Shown: positions 62,080-64,000 of the stretch, piece after piece
Layout of the letters: the number at the start of each line of letters is the position of its first letter
Numbering within the stretch: position 1 is the first letter of the stretch
Assembly: GCF_000265365.1 (NCBI RefSeq)
Contig: NC_018011.1
Coordinates: forward strand, 3,670,240-3,734,239
DNA length: 64,000 nt
Direction of reading: 5' to 3'
DNA from: Alistipes finegoldii DSM 17242
Lineage (GTDB): Bacteria; Bacteroidota; Bacteroidia; Bacteroidales; Rikenellaceae
The notes under the pieces: model-generated
Database searches by the model: none
Told to the model about the DNA's origin: nothing
What the model saw: only the letters and a program-made list of their open reading frames with translations
Translations under genes and position numbers: made by a program

Positions 62080-63822
62080 CTACTCCAGTTTGAGGTCTTT
62101 CTTGATGGCTTCGATCTTGGCGTCGAGTTCCGCCTGCACCCGCTCGAAATCGGCGACCGATTCGAGCGGAGCCTTTACTCCGAAGTAGAACTTAATCTTG
62201 GGCTCCGTTCCCGAAGGACGCACCGAGACGATCGAACCGTCCTCGGTGAACCACTGAAGCACATTGCTCTTATCCTGCTCGATAGGGCTCTTCGCACCGC
62301 TCTTCACGTCGGTCGTTTCGAGCGACAGGAAGTCGTTGATCTTCACCACGGGCGATCCCACGATGGTCTTGGGCGGGTTTTCCCGGAATTCGACCATCAT
62401 CTTCTGAATCAGCTCGGCGCCCTCCTTGCCCTTGCGTACGACCGACACGAGGCCCTCGCGGAAGAAGCCGTACTTCACATAAAGCTCCTGCAGCCACTCG
62501 TAGAGCGTCAGGCCCATCGTATCCATGGCCCAAGCCGCCGCCTCGGCCGCCAGCGAGCAGGCCGACACGGCGTCCTTGTCGCGTACGTAATCGCCGGCCA
62601 GATAGCCGAAGCTCTCCTCGCCGCCGCCGATGTATTTGGCCTTGCCCTCGTTCTCGCGGATAATCTTGGCGATATACTTGAAGCCCGTCAGGCAGTCGTA
62701 ACACTTCACTTTGAAGTAGTCGGCCACGGCGTTCGCCATCTGCGAGGTCACGATGGTCTTCACGACATACTGGTTGCCGTCCAGCTTGCCGCGCTCGGCC
62801 CAGCGAGTCAGCTGGTAGCTCAGCAGCAGCACGAGGGTCTGATTACCGTTCAGCAGCACGTATTCGCCCTTCTTGTTGCGCAGCGCAACGCCGATGCGGT
62901 CCGAATCGGGGTCCGTGGCCAGCACCAGATCGGCGCCCTCCTTGGCCGCAAGGTCGATGGCCATCGACATGGTCTTGCGCTCTTCGGGATTCGGCGACTC
63001 GACGGTGGGGAAGTTGCCGTCGATAACGGCCTGCTCCGGCACGAGCTTCACGTTCGTGAAGCCGAACTTCTTGAGCGACTCCGGCACCAGACGCACGCCC
63101 GAACCGTGCAGCGGGGTGTAGATGATCTTCATATCGTGGTGCTTTTTGACGCTTTCGGGCGACAGCGACAGCTCATGCACCTTATTTAAATAGATTTCGT
63201 CGAACTTCTCGTCGAGGATCGTGATGTTCTGCGGGTTCTTGCCCAGCTGGATCATGTTCACGTCGGTAATCTTGGCGACCTCGGCGATGATGTTCTTGTC
63301 GTGCGGCTCGGTCACCTGCGCGCCGTCGGTCCAATAAGCCTTGTAGCCGTTGTACTCCTTGGGGTTGTGCGAAGCGGTAACGACCACGCCCGAATGGCAT
63401 TTCAGCTCGCGGATGGCGAAGCTCAGTTCGGGCGTCGGACGCAGTGCGTCGAACAGAAAAACGGTGAATCCGTTCGAGGCGAAAATGTCGGCGACGCGCT
63501 CGGCGAACATACGCGAATTATTGCGGCTGTCATGGCCCACGGCGACCCGGATCTGCTCGCCCGCGAAGTTCTTGCGCAGGTAGTTGGCAAGCCCTTGTGT
63601 GGCAGCGCCTACCGTGTAGACGTTCATGCGGTTGGAACCCACGCCCATGATGCCGCGCAGGCCGCCCGTACCGAATTCGAGGTCTTTGTAAAAGCTCTCG
63701 ACAAGTTCTTTCATATCGTTGTCCATCAGGTATTTAACCTGCTTCTTGGTAGCTTCGTCATAGTGGCCGTCAAGCCATGCCTGCGCCTTTTTCAGCACCG
63801 ATTGTTCTAATTCGTTAGCCAT
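62080..63822 (-). CDS. Phosphohexomutase (phosphoglucomutase/phosphomannomutase family)
   Basis: 580 residues, the long form also found in Bacteroidetes. N-terminal FGTGGLRGIMGVGSNRMN, active Ser in GVVVTASHNPKEYNGYK near residue 148, the Mg loop ATDPDSDRIG near 300, the sugar-binding GGGEESFGYLAG near 383, and the phosphate-binding SVRPSGTEPKIKFYF near the C-terminus. It interconverts glucose-1- and -6-phosphate, perhaps mannose forms too. A -7 element lies upstream at 63879-63886. Confidence 0.93.
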   Translation of the reverse strand: MANELEQSVLKKAQAWLDGHYDEATKKQVKYLMDNDMKELVESFYKDLEFGTGGLRGIMGVGSNRMNVYTVGAATQGLANYLRKNFAGEQIRVAVGHDSRNNSRMFAERVADIFASNGFTVFLFDALRPTPELSFAIRELKCHSGVVVTASHNPKEYNGYKAYWTDGAQVTEPHDKNIIAEVAKITDVNMIQLGKNPQNITILDEKFDEIYLNKVHELSLSPESVKKHHDMKIIYTPLHGSGVRLVPESLKKFGFTNVKLVPEQAVIDGNFPTVESPNPEERKTMSMAIDLAAKEGADLVLATDPDSDRIGVALRNKKGEYVLLNGNQTLVLLLSYQLTRWAERGKLDGNQYVVKTIVTSQMANAVADYFKVKCYDCLTGFKYIAKIIRENEGKAKYIGGGEESFGYLAGDYVRDKDAVSACSLAAEAAAWAMDTMGLTLYEWLQELYVKYGFFREGLVSVVRKGKEGAELIQKMMVEFRENPPKTIVGSPVVKINDFLSLETTDVKSGAKSPIEQDKSNVLQWFTEDGSIVSVRPSGTEPKIKFYFGVKAPLESVADFERVQAELDAKIEAIKKDLKLE

Positions 63823-63878
63823 AAGATTATTAGTTTTACTTATAATTTAAATGTATATTAATTTAAAAAATTTATATG

Positions 63879-63886
63879 CAAATATA
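63879..63886 (-). promoter_or_regulatory. -7 element of the phosphohexomutase gene
   Basis: TATATTTG on the minus strand, about 57 bases before ATG 63822. The AT-rich DNA to the window end (63887-64000) holds no gene I can support. Confidence 0.5.
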
Positions 63887-64000
63887 CAAATTATATTTCT
63901 ATTATTCAATATCAGGGAGTTAAAATTGAGTGTCCGGAAACCGTTGTTTTTCTATATATAAAAAAAGTGAAATTGCAACATAAATTCGGAAATCTTTTTG

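Overview
The window looks like a chromosomal stretch from a gut Bacteroidales bacterium, most likely Alistipes (Rikenellaceae). The reasons are a GC-rich genome, promoters of the Bacteroidetes type (TTTG, 19-20 bp, TAnnTTTG), almost no Shine-Dalgarno sequences, many lipoproteins with fimbrillin, FISUMP or LruC architecture, a vor/kor ferredoxin oxidoreductase set, serC-serA-DUF1015, dapB-lepB and an ACT-less hom. The genus is an inference; nothing was searched. I saw no tRNA, rRNA, CRISPR array, IS element or prophage.

Layout. 1-1.3 kb: the 3' end of a TolC-type efflux gene and a TetR regulator. 1.4-3.7 kb: an LruC-domain gene lacking its usual N-terminus. 3.8-7.6 kb: a methionine operon (metY-metX-hom) behind a 33-codon Met-rich leader peptide and an intrinsic terminator. 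7.6-12 kb: two FISUMP-type lipoproteins and an MFS transporter. 12-14.3 kb: a double-CDGSH protein and an M64 peptidase. 14.3-21 kb (minus): mtaB, a sensor-like membrane protein, trkH, a SPOR-like protein, nfeD and floA. 21-25.6 kb (plus): a metal ABC permease, an LptF/G permease, ribBA and fmt. 25.7-26.4 kb: a Prx6-type peroxiredoxin. 26.4-27.2 kb: an AT-rich island with a large RNA-like foldback and a 68-residue protein. 27.2-29.9 kb: vorDABC. 30-33.6 kb: serC-serA-DUF1015 and a 42-residue membrane protein just beyond its terminator.

33.7-38.6 kb (plus): yicC-gmk-nadD(TPR)-ddl-DUF3109-M23 peptidase. 38.7-43.1 kb: a ribose/nucleoside locus (ribokinase, transporter, nucleoside hydrolase) divergent from a LacI regulator; the transporter has an in-frame TGA where Trp is expected. 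43.3-46.2 kb: proC, yggS and a lipoprotein. 46.4-49.6 kb: a C69 dipeptidase and lpdA. 49.7-52.2 kb (minus): aspA-truA-small membrane protein. 52.4-60.9 kb (plus): dapB-lepB-IMPACT-uvrA-M16 protease-DJ-1-O-methyltransferase-MazG. 61-63.8 kb (minus): a TonB-plug-like exported protein and a phosphohexomutase.

The strongest candidates for something undescribed are the Met leader-peptide attenuator at 3.8-4.0 kb, the structured-RNA plus small-protein island at 26.6-27.2 kb, the TGA-interrupted sugar transporter at 39.8 kb, and the hidden 42-residue protein at 30.1 kb.
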